Origin: Vagococcus silagei
GTDB taxonomy: Bacteria; Bacillota; Bacilli; Lactobacillales; Vagococcaceae
Assembly (NCBI RefSeq): GCF_004795745.1
Contig: NZ_SDGV01000010.1
Coordinates: forward strand, 100,985-164,984
Length of the DNA: 64,000 bases
Direction: 5' to 3'
Each line of letters opens with the position of its first letter. Within the stretch, counting starts at the first letter, position 1. The position numbers and the translations under genes are program-made. The notes below the pieces were generated by a model, which was not told the origin of the DNA, made no database searches, and saw nothing but the letters and a program-made list of their open reading frames with translations. Below, one piece after another: positions 28,943 through 38,448 of the stretch.

Positions 28943-28943
28943 A

Positions 28944-31016
28944 ATGACACAACAATTTTTATTAGAGATTGGTTTAGAAGAAGTTCCTGCTCATTTAGTG
29001 ACCCCAAGTATGAATCAATTAGAAACTAAAATTCGTACTTTTTTAGATGAAAATCGTTTATCTTTTGAAGAAATCGAACAATTTTCAACACCAAGAAGAT
29101 TTGCCTTCCGTGTAAATGGGTTAGCAGAAAAACAAACTGATATTGATGAAAAAGCAAAAGGGCCAGCTAAAAAAATTGCTCAAGATGCTGAAGGAAATTG
29201 GACAAAAGCGGGACTAGGGTTTGCAAGAGGTCAAGGTGTAGACGCTGATGCTTTATATTTTGAAGATTTAAAAGGTGTTGAGTACGTATTTGCTAATAAA
29301 CATGAAATTGGCAAACCGGCAGCGGATATTTTACCAGAATTAATGACTGTTGTACCAACATTAAACTTTCCAGTATCAATGCATTGGGCAAATTATGATT
29401 ATAAATTTATTCGTCCAGTTCACTGGTTAGTAGCTTTACTTGATGACAAAGTATTGCCAATGTCATTGTTTGATGTAGTCAGTTCAAATGTGTCACGTGG
29501 ACACCGTTTCTTAGGTGCTGATACAACAATCGAAAGTGCAGCAAGCTATGAAAATGCGTTAGAAAAAGAATGCGTAATGGTTTCTGCAACCAAACGAAAA
29601 GCTACGATTGAAGCTCAAATTAATCAAATTGCCAATGAAAATAATTGGAAAGTCGAATTAGATGCAGATCTTTTAGAAGAGGTAAATAACTTAGTTGAAT
29701 ATCCTACAGCTTTCGTGGGTAATTTTGATGAAAAATATTTAGCTATTCCTTCTGAAGTTTTAATTACTTCAATGAAAGAACATCAACGTTACTTTGAAGT
29801 TTATTCTGAAACTGGTGAATTGATGAATCATTTCATTTCTGTCAGAAATGGTAATCGTGATCATATTGAAACAGTGGCTAAAGGTAATGAAAAAGTTCTT
29901 CTAGCTCGTCTAGAAGATGCAGAGTTTTTCTATAATGAAGATTTAAAAACAACAATTGATGCTTGTTTAGAACGACTTAAAGCTGTGACTTTCCACGTTA
30001 AGATTGGTTCAATGTACGAAAAAATGTTACGTGTTCAAGCGATTAGCCAATATTTAGGTGAATTTGTTAATCTAACTGAAACAGAATTAAAACATCTATC
30101 TCGTGCTAGTCAAATCTATAAATTTGATTTGGTGACAAATATGGTCAATGAATTCCCTGAGTTACAAGGAATTATCGGTGAAAAATATGCTCTAGTTCAG
30201 GGTGAAGCAATCGGAGTAGCGCAAGCAATTCGCGAGCACTATTTACCAAACTCAAGTGATAGCGAGTTACCACAATCAAATATCGGTGCTATCCTTGCCA
30301 TTGCTGACAAATTAGATACACTGTTTACGTTCTTTACTGTAGGACTAAGTCCGAAAGGCTCTAATGATCCATACGCACTAAGAAGACAAGCTTATGGAAT
30401 TATTCGTATCATTGAAGATAAAGGCTGGGAATTCCCAATTGGCGAATTGCAAGATAAAATTGTTGAAATTATCAACAATCGTTCAACTCAATTTGGGATT
30501 AAGCTTGACGATAATCAAGAAGCAATTAATGTCTTTATGAAAGGCCGTATTAAACAATGGTTACTTGCTAAAAAAATTCGTCACGATATTATCGAAGCAG
30601 TGGTTGAAAGTGAACAAAAAGATTTAAGCAATATGTTTGAAGTTGCCAATATTTTACGTAAGCAAATGAGCGAAGAGGATTTTAAAGCTACTATCGAATC
30701 ATTAACACGTGTCTTAAATTTAGCAGCTAAGAAAGAATCAATTACGATTGACATCAACCCTGATTTGTTTAAAAATCAATCCGAAAAAGCTTTGTATGCG
30801 GCAGTTGAAGCCATTGACACTCAAATTGAAACATTGACTTTAAAAGAAATGTTTGATGAATTGAAAAAATTAACACCATTAATTCAAGATTACTTTGAAG
30901 ATACAATGGTTATGATTGATGATGAAAAAGTGAAAGAAAATCGTTTGAGTCAATTAAGAAAATTAGCAAATATTGTTGTGCCGTTTGCTAACTTGGAACA
31001 TTTAGTTGTGAAATAA
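28944..31016 (+). CDS. glyS: Glycyl-tRNA synthetase beta subunit
   Basis: tRNA-binding subunit of the alpha2beta2 glycyl-tRNA synthetase. It is 690 residues, the normal length. The N terminus LLEIGLEEVPAHLV, the internal FLGADTTIE and LEDAEFFYNEDLK blocks, and an HD-like region (SRASQIYKFDLVTNMVNEFPELQG) are family features. A C-terminal anticodon-binding-like domain follows (about 575-690). The gene starts one base after glyQ, with its ribosome binding site (AAGGAGG) inside the end of glyQ. A strong terminator follows. Confidence 0.97.
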   Translation: MTQQFLLEIGLEEVPAHLVTPSMNQLETKIRTFLDENRLSFEEIEQFSTPRRFAFRVNGLAEKQTDIDEKAKGPAKKIAQDAEGNWTKAGLGFARGQGVDADALYFEDLKGVEYVFANKHEIGKPAADILPELMTVVPTLNFPVSMHWANYDYKFIRPVHWLVALLDDKVLPMSLFDVVSSNVSRGHRFLGADTTIESAASYENALEKECVMVSATKRKATIEAQINQIANENNWKVELDADLLEEVNNLVEYPTAFVGNFDEKYLAIPSEVLITSMKEHQRYFEVYSETGELMNHFISVRNGNRDHIETVAKGNEKVLLARLEDAEFFYNEDLKTTIDACLERLKAVTFHVKIGSMYEKMLRVQAISQYLGEFVNLTETELKHLSRASQIYKFDLVTNMVNEFPELQGIIGEKYALVQGEAIGVAQAIREHYLPNSSDSELPQSNIGAILAIADKLDTLFTFFTVGLSPKGSNDPYALRRQAYGIIRIIEDKGWEFPIGELQDKIVEIINNRSTQFGIKLDDNQEAINVFMKGRIKQWLLAKKIRHDIIEAVVESEQKDLSNMFEVANILRKQMSEEDFKATIESLTRVLNLAAKKESITIDINPDLFKNQSEKALYAAVEAIDTQIETLTLKEMFDELKKLTPLIQDYFEDTMVMIDDEKVKENRLSQLRKLANIVVPFANLEHLVVK

Positions 31017-31025
31017 TGAGGTAAC

Positions 31026-31059
31026 TGAGGAGACTAGTTTTTACTAGTTTCCTTTTTTT
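31026..31059 (+). terminator. Terminator of glyQS
   Basis: AGGAGACTAGT pairs with ACTAGTTTCCT (one G-T pair) around a TTTT loop, then a seven-T run. Confidence 0.88.
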
Positions 31060-31130
31060 ACTTAAAAGTCACTGGAATTACTTTTAGCGATTAAAAACAA
31101 CTAATAAAGCGACATAATTTTATGATTAGA

Positions 31131-31159
31131 TTGATATTGCGTTCAAATAACTATATAAT
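31131..31159 (+). promoter_or_regulatory. Promoter of the GW-repeat surface protein gene
   Basis: TTGATA (31131-31136), 17 bases, perfect TATAAT (31154-31159), 39 bases before the ATG. Confidence 0.8.
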
Positions 31160-31198
31160 TAAAGTATTGTAAGCAAAGAATTAAAAGGAGAGAATTCA

Positions 31199-33739
31199 AT
31201 GAAAAAGAAAATCTTATCAACAGCTTTGTTTAGTACTTTGTTATTAGGTGGTATTGTCGCGACACCAGTAACTTTACTAAATGGAAACGGCATCGAAACA
31301 AACGTTGTAAGTGCAAGTCCGTCAGATTTTAAAGGCTATGCTTTTAATGGTTACGGAACAATCGTAAAAAAAGGCTACAATACATGGCAAAATTTTAATT
31401 GGGTAAAGAAAGGTAACTCAACTGATATTTTTAACCAGACAGTAGGTATCAAGTACAAATATGTCGCTCCTAATGGAACTGTGTACTATTCATTATATAC
31501 AAGAGATAATCAATGGTTAGGCTATTTAAATAGTGATGCTGTTGCGATTGGAAATTCAATTCAAGGTGCTGCAGTAAGTACGCCCAAGTTTATTGTGATG
31601 ACAAATCCAACTTATCCTTTATATAGCAACTTTGCTTGGAATCAAATTGGACACTCTAGAGATTTGATGAATCGTAAATTAAAAGTGAAGTATAGTTATT
31701 TCCATTATAATGGACCGACATACTATTCTTTATATAATCTTAATGATGAATGGTTAGGTTATGTGAATTCAACTGCAACACAAGACTATGTTGATACTGG
31801 AAACTCAAATTCACGTGTAAATCACTATTTAACAGTTACGAAAGATAACTATCCTGTTTATAGTAATTTGAATTGGGACAAGAAAAATGATTCTAAAAAT
31901 TTAATGAATCAAACTTTCCATGTGAAGTATAAATATGTTCGTAACTTTAGAACGTACTTCTCAATCTACGATGTTCAAGGAAACTGGCAAGGATACATCG
32001 AAGACAAGGCAGTGGTAACAGCAGCTCAAGAACATGGAGCATTTGTTTCAGAAAATATGTATATCACGTCTAAAAATGATGAAATCAAATTATATAATAA
32101 TATGACTGATCCATTAGCAGTTCGTACTACTATGAACAATATGAAAGGTAATCCATTCCATGCGAAAGGAAAATACTTTACATTTAAAGGTGAAACATTC
32201 TATTCAGCATATGATGGAAATGGTAGTTGGTTAGGTTATGTTAAAGCTAGTGATGTTGATACTAACGGAAAACCTCAAGGAACTGGACATGGTATTACGC
32301 CTCGTGTCGTAACAATTAAAAATAAAGGCAAAGACATCTATAATAGTTTTAACTTTAATGTTAGAGATAATACATCTAATTGGGTAGGTAAGTCACTTAA
32401 AGCAACAGGTTATTATCGTCACGTTAATGGTACAATTTATTATTCAGTTTCATCTGATAGTAGTTGGGTAGGTTACATTTCAGAAGAAGATTTAAACTTA
32501 AACCCAGCAGAGTTATCTGGTGTTAAAGATCATACCGTTTATGTTGGCACTCAAAATTATGATTTAATGGCTGGTGTTAGTGCTAGTGATGAAGCTGGTA
32601 ATGCTTATGAAATTACGATTAACGGTAAAGATAAAATTGATTACAACACACCTGGTAAATACGCAATTAAATATCAATTCATCAATAAAGATGATCAAGT
32701 GGTGTCTAAAGACGCAACTGTCGAAGTTGTGAAAAAACCAGTCTTTGAAGGTGTTGCGAATAAAGAAGTGAAGATTTCTGAAAAAGATACTTTTGATCCT
32801 AAGAAAGATGTAAAAGTCAAAGATCATAAAGGAAAAGAAATGGAAATCACTGTAACAGGTACAGTTGATTGGAGTAAAACAGGCCAAAACACATTAACTT
32901 ATAGTGTGAAAGGTCTTAATGATGAAATCATTAAACAAGATCGTATCATTACTGTTAAAGACGACCGTGCGATTGCATTTACGGGTGTTGAAGATGTGAA
33001 ACAAAGTGTTGCAATCGGTACATTTGATGCTAATGCAGGGGTTTCACTTAAAGATGCTAATGGCGTCGCAATTCCATTTACAGTTGTTGGAAATGTTGTG
33101 GCAACTGTGAAAGGTGATTACTTAATTGAGTATCATGCAACAAATCCTCATACACAAGAAACTATTGTTGCGAAACGTAAAGTAAGTATCATTGATGTTG
33201 AACCTACATCAGTAGCCATTCAAAATGGTAAAACAAGTATGAGACCAGGTCAAACACAAGAATTGCAAACAAAAATTTTACCGGAAGATGCGAGCAAGCG
33301 TGATCTTACATGGTTAACTTCAAATGCTGGTGTTGCAACTGTGGATGCAACAGGTAAAGTAACAGCAGTAGCTCCAGGAACTGTTGAAATTATGGCAAAA
33401 ACTGTTAACGGTAAAACTGCGTCATTAAATATCACTGTAACTAATGATATCAAAGGTGAAGCTAAAGTGACGGACGTTGTTGAAGCAGAGAACAAAGTTA
33501 CGAAATTCAAACTAAATTTTGAAAACAAAGAACCAGAAGATTTAACAGTTAAATCAATTACATTTGATACCTTTACAATCTTAGGAACAGAATTAGCGGA
33601 TGCTGCAATTCCAGCATCTGGAAATATTTCACTTGAGATTACAGAAAATACGAATGTTCCTAAAACAGGTTTAGTTGTAAAAGTAACAGTTGTGGATCGT
33701 AGTAATATTGAAAAAGAATTCACAGCAACAATTCAATAA
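31199..33739 (+). CDS. Secreted surface protein with five GW-type modules and Ig-like domains
   Basis: An 846-residue exported protein. A signal peptide (about 1-39) is followed by five repeats of about 70 residues (45-115, 129-195, 207-272, 285-353, 368-432). Each has a YxSLY-type strand and ends in WLGY, WQGY or WVGY, as in GW/SH3-like modules that bind lipoteichoic acid. Next come three Ig-like domains of about 75 residues (about 440-665) and a BIG_2-type domain (about 668-746: SMRPGQTQELQ, GKVTAVAPGTVEIMA). The C-terminal region (about 750-846) is unrecognised. No LPXTG motif or C-terminal anchor is seen, so attachment is probably non-covalent through the GW modules. No catalytic domain is visible; adhesion or wall binding is inferred. 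Confidence 0.8.
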   Translation: MKKKILSTALFSTLLLGGIVATPVTLLNGNGIETNVVSASPSDFKGYAFNGYGTIVKKGYNTWQNFNWVKKGNSTDIFNQTVGIKYKYVAPNGTVYYSLYTRDNQWLGYLNSDAVAIGNSIQGAAVSTPKFIVMTNPTYPLYSNFAWNQIGHSRDLMNRKLKVKYSYFHYNGPTYYSLYNLNDEWLGYVNSTATQDYVDTGNSNSRVNHYLTVTKDNYPVYSNLNWDKKNDSKNLMNQTFHVKYKYVRNFRTYFSIYDVQGNWQGYIEDKAVVTAAQEHGAFVSENMYITSKNDEIKLYNNMTDPLAVRTTMNNMKGNPFHAKGKYFTFKGETFYSAYDGNGSWLGYVKASDVDTNGKPQGTGHGITPRVVTIKNKGKDIYNSFNFNVRDNTSNWVGKSLKATGYYRHVNGTIYYSVSSDSSWVGYISEEDLNLNPAELSGVKDHTVYVGTQNYDLMAGVSASDEAGNAYEITINGKDKIDYNTPGKYAIKYQFINKDDQVVSKDATVEVVKKPVFEGVANKEVKISEKDTFDPKKDVKVKDHKGKEMEITVTGTVDWSKTGQNTLTYSVKGLNDEIIKQDRIITVKDDRAIAFTGVEDVKQSVAIGTFDANAGVSLKDANGVAIPFTVVGNVVATVKGDYLIEYHATNPHTQETIVAKRKVSIIDVEPTSVAIQNGKTSMRPGQTQELQTKILPEDASKRDLTWLTSNAGVATVDATGKVTAVAPGTVEIMAKTVNGKTASLNITVTNDIKGEAKVTDVVEAENKVTKFKLNFENKEPEDLTVKSITFDTFTILGTELADAAIPASGNISLEITENTNVPKTGLVVKVTVVDRSNIEKEFTATIQ

Positions 33740-33753
33740 TTATAATTAAAATG

Positions 33754-33790
33754 AAAGATAGTTAGAGACTAACTCTAACTATCTTTTTTT
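33754..33790 (+). terminator. Terminator of the GW-repeat gene
   Basis: AAAGATAGTTAGAG pairs perfectly with CTCTAACTATCTTT around a 5-base loop, followed by T residues. Confidence 0.92.
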
Positions 33791-33829
33791 GATTCTGTGT
33801 CAAGAAGTAGTGTTATTGTTGTTAAAAAA

Positions 33830-33838
33830 TGGTATGAT
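33830..33838 (+). promoter_or_regulatory. Extended -10 promoter of the PASTA protein gene
   Basis: TGG-TATGAT is an extended -10 element with a poor -35. It lies 67 bases before the start codon. Confidence 0.4.
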
Positions 33839-33905
33839 ATTGTTGTATATCTTTAATACAAACTTAAAGTGAAATAAAATGTTTTAAGGAGGAGCAGATA
33901 GCAAG

Positions 33906-35075
33906 ATGGACAAAAGTCAAAACGAACCTCTTCCATCTCAAAATGAAACTCAACAAACGGAAGTCCCGACTCAAAGACGCCGAGTTAAAAAGAGACGTCG
34001 TAAGTCGAGTATGAATTCTGAAGAAATTAATCAAAAAATACACGCATCGTTTGATGATTCGCAATTAATTGATGATGAATTCGAAAAAATTAAGATTGAA
34101 GAGAAAAAAATACCACAAACACCGAAAAACGAACCGATGCAAAAAGAGCCGAATGCTAAAGCCGAAAAAAATATTAAGCCTTCAGTTTATGCATCTATTC
34201 TTTTATTAGTTGCAGGAGTGGGACTTGTTTGGTGGTTTAAAACACAAGTTTCAATTACTGTGCCAAACTTTTCAAAATCAGATATTGCTGAAATTGAAAA
34301 ATGGGGTAAAGGCAAAGATGTGGAAATTAAATTTAATGAGCTTAATTTGACCACACCAACTGAAAACAAAGTGATTACACAATCAGTTGCAGCTGGAAAA
34401 ACAATTAAACGTGGTGAAACACTTGAAGTTTTTGTAAATGGAAGTTCACTTTCAAATCAAAAAGAGATGCCAGACTTTAGTGGCCGTGCTATTCAAGATG
34501 TTAAAGCCTGGGCAAAAGCTAAAAATATTAAGCTAAATGTTAAAGAACAAATGTCAACTTCGGTAAAAAAAGATTTTGTATTTGGGCAAAATATTAAAGC
34601 CGGTACACCTCTTGATGATAAAAAGGAATTATCAGTGTTGATTTCAAGTGGAGTATCACAAAATCAGATGTTAGACTTCAGTGAGGTAAATGTTAAAGAA
34701 GCGCAACAAATGGCAAACGGTCAACCAGTAGAAATCAAAGAAGTTTATTCAGATAAAGAAGCATATGGCAAATTTATCTCTCAATCAATTCAACATGGCG
34801 AGCCAGTTGAAGGACAAAAAGCGATTGTTAATTATTCGTTAGGCAAACCTTATTTAAAATCTTATTTTGGCAAAACTGAGGGCGATTTATCTAAAATTAT
34901 TTTCGATGAATATACAACTAGAGGTGTTGAATTGTCATATTCAACCTATGAAGTATATTCAGCATCATTAAAAGGCACTGTAGTGGAGATGAGTTCCTAC
35001 AATCAGTACATTCCGTTGAAGTATGAAGTTAAATTTGGGATAAGTAATGGTCTAGGTGGATATTGGAGTTATTAA
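33906..35075 (+). CDS. Single-pass membrane protein with PASTA-like domains and no kinase domain
   Basis: A 389-residue protein. Residues 1-92 are cytoplasmic, with a very basic block (QRRRVKKRRRKSS) followed by a charged segment. A membrane segment lies at about 93-111. The outside part has PASTA-like repeats at about 118-180 (VPNFSK...ETLEVFVNG), 187-250 (MPDFSGRAIQDV...ELSVLISSG) and a weaker third at 254-315; the last 70 residues match nothing I know. PASTA domains bind muropeptides or lipid II and usually belong to Ser/Thr kinases (PrkC/StkP) or penicillin-binding proteins. Here no catalytic domain is present, so a wall-sensing, scaffold or regulator role is inferred. The start has AAGGAGGAG 11 bases upstream. 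Confidence 0.78.
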   Translation: MDKSQNEPLPSQNETQQTEVPTQRRRVKKRRRKSSMNSEEINQKIHASFDDSQLIDDEFEKIKIEEKKIPQTPKNEPMQKEPNAKAEKNIKPSVYASILLLVAGVGLVWWFKTQVSITVPNFSKSDIAEIEKWGKGKDVEIKFNELNLTTPTENKVITQSVAAGKTIKRGETLEVFVNGSSLSNQKEMPDFSGRAIQDVKAWAKAKNIKLNVKEQMSTSVKKDFVFGQNIKAGTPLDDKKELSVLISSGVSQNQMLDFSEVNVKEAQQMANGQPVEIKEVYSDKEAYGKFISQSIQHGEPVEGQKAIVNYSLGKPYLKSYFGKTEGDLSKIIFDEYTTRGVELSYSTYEVYSASLKGTVVEMSSYNQYIPLKYEVKFGISNGLGGYWSY

Positions 35076-35140
35076 TTCAAAAGAAAAGTAAATAATGCTG
35101 TGTTTTTTAGGGGAGTAGGAAACATAAGGGGGATTTTAAC

Positions 35141-35776
35141 ATGGCAAGAAAACGAGATTCTGAAAAAACGCGTCAGTTAATTTTAGATGTTTCAAAAAAA
35201 TTATTTCTAGAACAAGGTTATGAAGAAACATCAGTTCAAGATATTATTGATGGTTTAGGTGGATTAACCAAAGGTGTCATATATCATTATTTTGATTCTA
35301 AATATGATATTCTAAAAACAATTTTACGACTTTCGGTCTCAAGTGATTTTCTAGATGAACAGTGGCGCGGTGAGAATGGGTTGGAAAAATTACAAAACTT
35401 TTTAATTGATTCTTTTTCTGATCAGCATCACGTTAATTGTTCTGATGAAGCGTTGTTAGCATTGCGTACATCGAAAGTTTTGGGTGATTATTATACGCAA
35501 CAATTTAAAGAGTTTGCACCAGAAGTTTCAGTAATCATTCAAGAGGGCATTGCCGATGGGTCAATTCAAACGGATTATCCTGAAGAGTTGGCGGAACTAT
35601 TTGTATTAACCATTAATTTATGGTTGCGGCTGCAGATTGGTGCCTCTACGCAAGATGAACTTTCTAACCGCGCGTTATTTTTGAAGCAAATGTTTGAATT
35701 GTTAAATGTTCAAATTATTACGGATGACGTTTTAAAACAGATGTTTTCGTATTTTGAGACGCATTCAAAAAAATAA
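35141..35776 (+). CDS. TetR-family transcriptional regulator
   Basis: A 211-residue regulator. The N-terminal helix-turn-helix is clear (about 8-55: KTRQLILDVSKKLFLEQGYEETSVQ... then GGLTKGVIYHYFDSKYDIL). The C-terminal 150 residues form the variable ligand-binding and dimer domain, whose ligand cannot be predicted. It lies 65 bases after the PASTA gene and 171 bases before a P-type ATPase gene, with a terminator in between. No divergent target gene is present, so its targets are open. The AAGGGGG site supports the ATG at 35141. Confidence 0.88.
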   Translation: MARKRDSEKTRQLILDVSKKLFLEQGYEETSVQDIIDGLGGLTKGVIYHYFDSKYDILKTILRLSVSSDFLDEQWRGENGLEKLQNFLIDSFSDQHHVNCSDEALLALRTSKVLGDYYTQQFKEFAPEVSVIIQEGIADGSIQTDYPEELAELFVLTINLWLRLQIGASTQDELSNRALFLKQMFELLNVQIITDDVLKQMFSYFETHSKK

Positions 35777-35783
35777 AAATAGT

Positions 35784-35833
35784 AGATTGAATTTTCACGG
35801 TCGTTCTTGAGCCGTTAAAATTCAATCTTTTTA
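35784..35833 (+). terminator. Terminator after the TetR gene
   Basis: AGATTGAATTTT pairs with AAAATTCAATCT, with an inner ACGG/CCGT stem, followed by TTTTT. Confidence 0.85.
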
Positions 35834-35874
35834 TATTTTATATTAAAAGTCAGCTATAGAAAGTAAATTGTTGT

Positions 35875-35903
35875 TTTCATTTTTATACTTTGTAGGGTAC
35901 AAT
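35875..35903 (+). promoter_or_regulatory. Promoter of the P-type ATPase gene
   Basis: TTTCAT (35875-35880), 17 bases, TACAAT (35898-35903), about 45 bases before the start codon. Confidence 0.5.
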
Positions 35904-35947
35904 AAAAAGGTATATTTAAAATCAGAAAAGGACTGAGTGTAATTAAT

Positions 35948-38260
35948 ATGAAAAAAAAGATCGTTGGCCTTACAACTGAAGAAGTTACGGCAAGGCAAAA
36001 ATCAGGTCAACAAAATAATTATGACCAAAATGTTGCAAAAACAAATAAAGAAATTATTCAGGATAATGTCTTAACACTATTTAACTTTTTAAACTTAATG
36101 ATTGGTATTTTACTAGCGGCTGTAGGCGCATTTAGTAACTTATTCTTTATGGTCATTATTATTGTTAATATTATTATTGGTGTAACGCTTGAAATTCGAG
36201 CACGAAATTTAGTATCGAAACTTTCAATTGTGAACCAAGAGCTTGTGACGGTTATCAGAAATGGTGTGGAAATACAAATACCATCTGAAGAAATAGTGAT
36301 CGATGATATTGTAAAATTGGCAACAGGTGATCAAGTCCCATCCGATATGGTAATGGTAGGCGGCGTGTTAGAAGCCAATGAAGCATTATTAACTGGTGAG
36401 TCTGATTTAATAAAAAAAGATCATGATGATGAACTTCTATCGGGAAGTTTTATCGCAAGTGGATCTGGCTATGGTAAAGTTATCCACGTTGGTAAAGATA
36501 ATTATGCAACAAAAATTGCCGATGAAGCTAAGGTACATAAACCATTAACTTCTGAGTTGGTCTCTTCAATTAGAAAAATCTCTAAATTCACAAGTTATAT
36601 TATTGTGCCTTTAGGCGTTATTCTTTTCTGTGAAGCTTTCTTTATCCGTGATAGTGGTATTAAGTCATCTGTTATTTCTTCTGCAGCTGCTCTTTTAGGG
36701 ATGTTACCAAAAGGGATGGTTTTATTAATCAGTATCGCATTAGCAACAGCAGTAGCAAAATTAGCAAAAAAAGAAGTTTTAGTTCAAAACATGTATTCAG
36801 TTGAGACATTGGCGCATGTTGATGTTATCTGTTTAGATAAAACAGGAACAATTACAGAAGGTAAAATGAAAGTTAATGATGTAAAAGTTTTAAGTACCGC
36901 GCATGAAGCAGATTTTAATGAAATTGTTGGGAGTTATTTATATCATTCAACAGATAATAACATCACAATGCACGCGATTCGCGCATATTTTGAAGAATCA
37001 ACTCGTTTTGATTGTCTCGATTCGTTAGCCTTTTCATCAGAGAGAAAATGGGGTGCTATGAGTTTTGAAGGGTTAGGAACAGTTGCGTTAGGAGCACCAG
37101 AACGATTATTTAGTGAAGATAATCTTCCTCAAGAAATCTACGAAGCTCAAAAAGAAGGATTTCGTGTGCTGATGTTAGGCATCTCAGATAGTTTAACTTT
37201 TTCTGAAAATGCTCTACCTGCGATGACTCCATTAGCAGTCTTGACGATTGATGACCCTATCCGTCAAAATGCAAATGAAACATTGGCTTACCTTAAAAAT
37301 GAAGGTGTCGATATTAAAGTTATCTCGGGTGATAATCCTGTCACTGTTTCAAATGTAGCAAGACGTGCAGGCTTAGAGAATTATGATAAGTATATCGATT
37401 TATCTGAAGTCACAAATGATGAAGAAGTTCGTGGCTTGGTTAATGATTATCGTGTCTTTGGTCGTGTGTCACCTAAACAGAAAAAAATTCTAGTCGAAGA
37501 ACTTAAGAATCAAGGTCATGTTGTTGCGATGACAGGTGATGGTGTCAATGATATGTTAGCGTTAAAAGAAGCTGACTGTAGTATTGCGATGGCAGAAGGA
37601 GATAACGCAACGCGTCAAGTTGCCAATCTTGTTTTAATGAACTCAGACTTTACGACGTTACCTGATGTGTTGTTTGAAGGTCGTCGTGTCGTTAATAATG
37701 TCACAAAAGTTGCGAGTATTTTCTTTATTAAAACAATATATTCGTTAATTCTATCTTTGATTTGTGTGTTAACGACAATTGCGTTTCCATTTATTCCAAT
37801 TCAAATCACTTTACTAGACTTAGCGATTGAGGGTTACCCATCATTCTTCTTATCATTTGAGAATGATCGCAGAAAAGTAACGACAAAATTCTTACCGACT
37901 GCTTTACGACGTGCCCTACCAAACGCAATCTTAGTTGTTTTTAATGTAGTGATTGTTTATATTATGGGTCAATCAATGGGTTGGTCAGAGTTAACAACGA
38001 CAACATTAATGTATTATATGCTAATTGCAGTAAGTTGTATGGCAGTTGTGAAAGCTTGCTTACCATTTAATCCATTACGATTATTTCTAGCAGTAACTAC
38101 AGTAATCGGAACTTACGTTGCGGCAATGTTGTTTAAAGGCCTTTTACATTTAGAAATGTTACCAATCGCGATTTTACCATTCTTCATTGGATTAGTTATT
38201 ATCACATTGATTGGAAAACTAGTTTTAGATAAAGTATTAATCAAGAAAGAGTACCGTTAA
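35948..38260 (+). CDS. P-type cation-transporting ATPase (CtpE-like)
   Basis: A 770-residue membrane pump that uses ATP to move a cation. Actuator motif TGES is at 149-152, the phosphorylation site DKTGT starts at Asp297, and the hinge TGDGVNDMLALKEAD lies near 532. About ten membrane segments are split 2+2+6. The ion-binding helix 4 reads PKGM (254-257) in place of the PEGL of classic Ca2+ pumps, as in the CtpE/YloB-neighbouring subgroup. CtpE in mycobacteria is linked to calcium; the ion here is inferred. Monocistronic, with its own promoter and terminator. Confidence 0.85.
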   Translation: MKKKIVGLTTEEVTARQKSGQQNNYDQNVAKTNKEIIQDNVLTLFNFLNLMIGILLAAVGAFSNLFFMVIIIVNIIIGVTLEIRARNLVSKLSIVNQELVTVIRNGVEIQIPSEEIVIDDIVKLATGDQVPSDMVMVGGVLEANEALLTGESDLIKKDHDDELLSGSFIASGSGYGKVIHVGKDNYATKIADEAKVHKPLTSELVSSIRKISKFTSYIIVPLGVILFCEAFFIRDSGIKSSVISSAAALLGMLPKGMVLLISIALATAVAKLAKKEVLVQNMYSVETLAHVDVICLDKTGTITEGKMKVNDVKVLSTAHEADFNEIVGSYLYHSTDNNITMHAIRAYFEESTRFDCLDSLAFSSERKWGAMSFEGLGTVALGAPERLFSEDNLPQEIYEAQKEGFRVLMLGISDSLTFSENALPAMTPLAVLTIDDPIRQNANETLAYLKNEGVDIKVISGDNPVTVSNVARRAGLENYDKYIDLSEVTNDEEVRGLVNDYRVFGRVSPKQKKILVEELKNQGHVVAMTGDGVNDMLALKEADCSIAMAEGDNATRQVANLVLMNSDFTTLPDVLFEGRRVVNNVTKVASIFFIKTIYSLILSLICVLTTIAFPFIPIQITLLDLAIEGYPSFFLSFENDRRKVTTKFLPTALRRALPNAILVVFNVVIVYIMGQSMGWSELTTTTLMYYMLIAVSCMAVVKACLPFNPLRLFLAVTTVIGTYVAAMLFKGLLHLEMLPIAILPFFIGLVIITLIGKLVLDKVLIKKEYR

Positions 38261-38274
38261 TCAAAAATTAAGGT

Positions 38275-38311
38275 CGTAGAAGTTTATTTATTAAACTTCT
38301 ACGCTTTTTTT
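38275..38311 (+). terminator. Terminator of the P-type ATPase gene
   Basis: CGTAGAAGTTT pairs perfectly with AAACTTCTACG around a 7-base loop, then seven T. Confidence 0.92.
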
Positions 38312-38332
38312 GTGAAATAGAAGTATTAAGAA

Positions 38333-38360
38333 TTGCAAAATGATACAAATATGATATACT
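38333..38360 (+). promoter_or_regulatory. Promoter of dnaG-rpoD
   Basis: TTGCAA (38333-38338), a 16-base spacer, TATACT (38355-38360). A small GTCGC/GCGAC hairpin (38384-38406) lies in the leader of about 80 bases before dnaG. Confidence 0.65.
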
Positions 38361-38448
38361 ATAAGATGTCGTATAATGCCGTTAGTCGCACTGATTCCAG
38401 GGCGACTTTATTACTTAATTTTTACGCAAAGGGGAGACGTTGATACAA

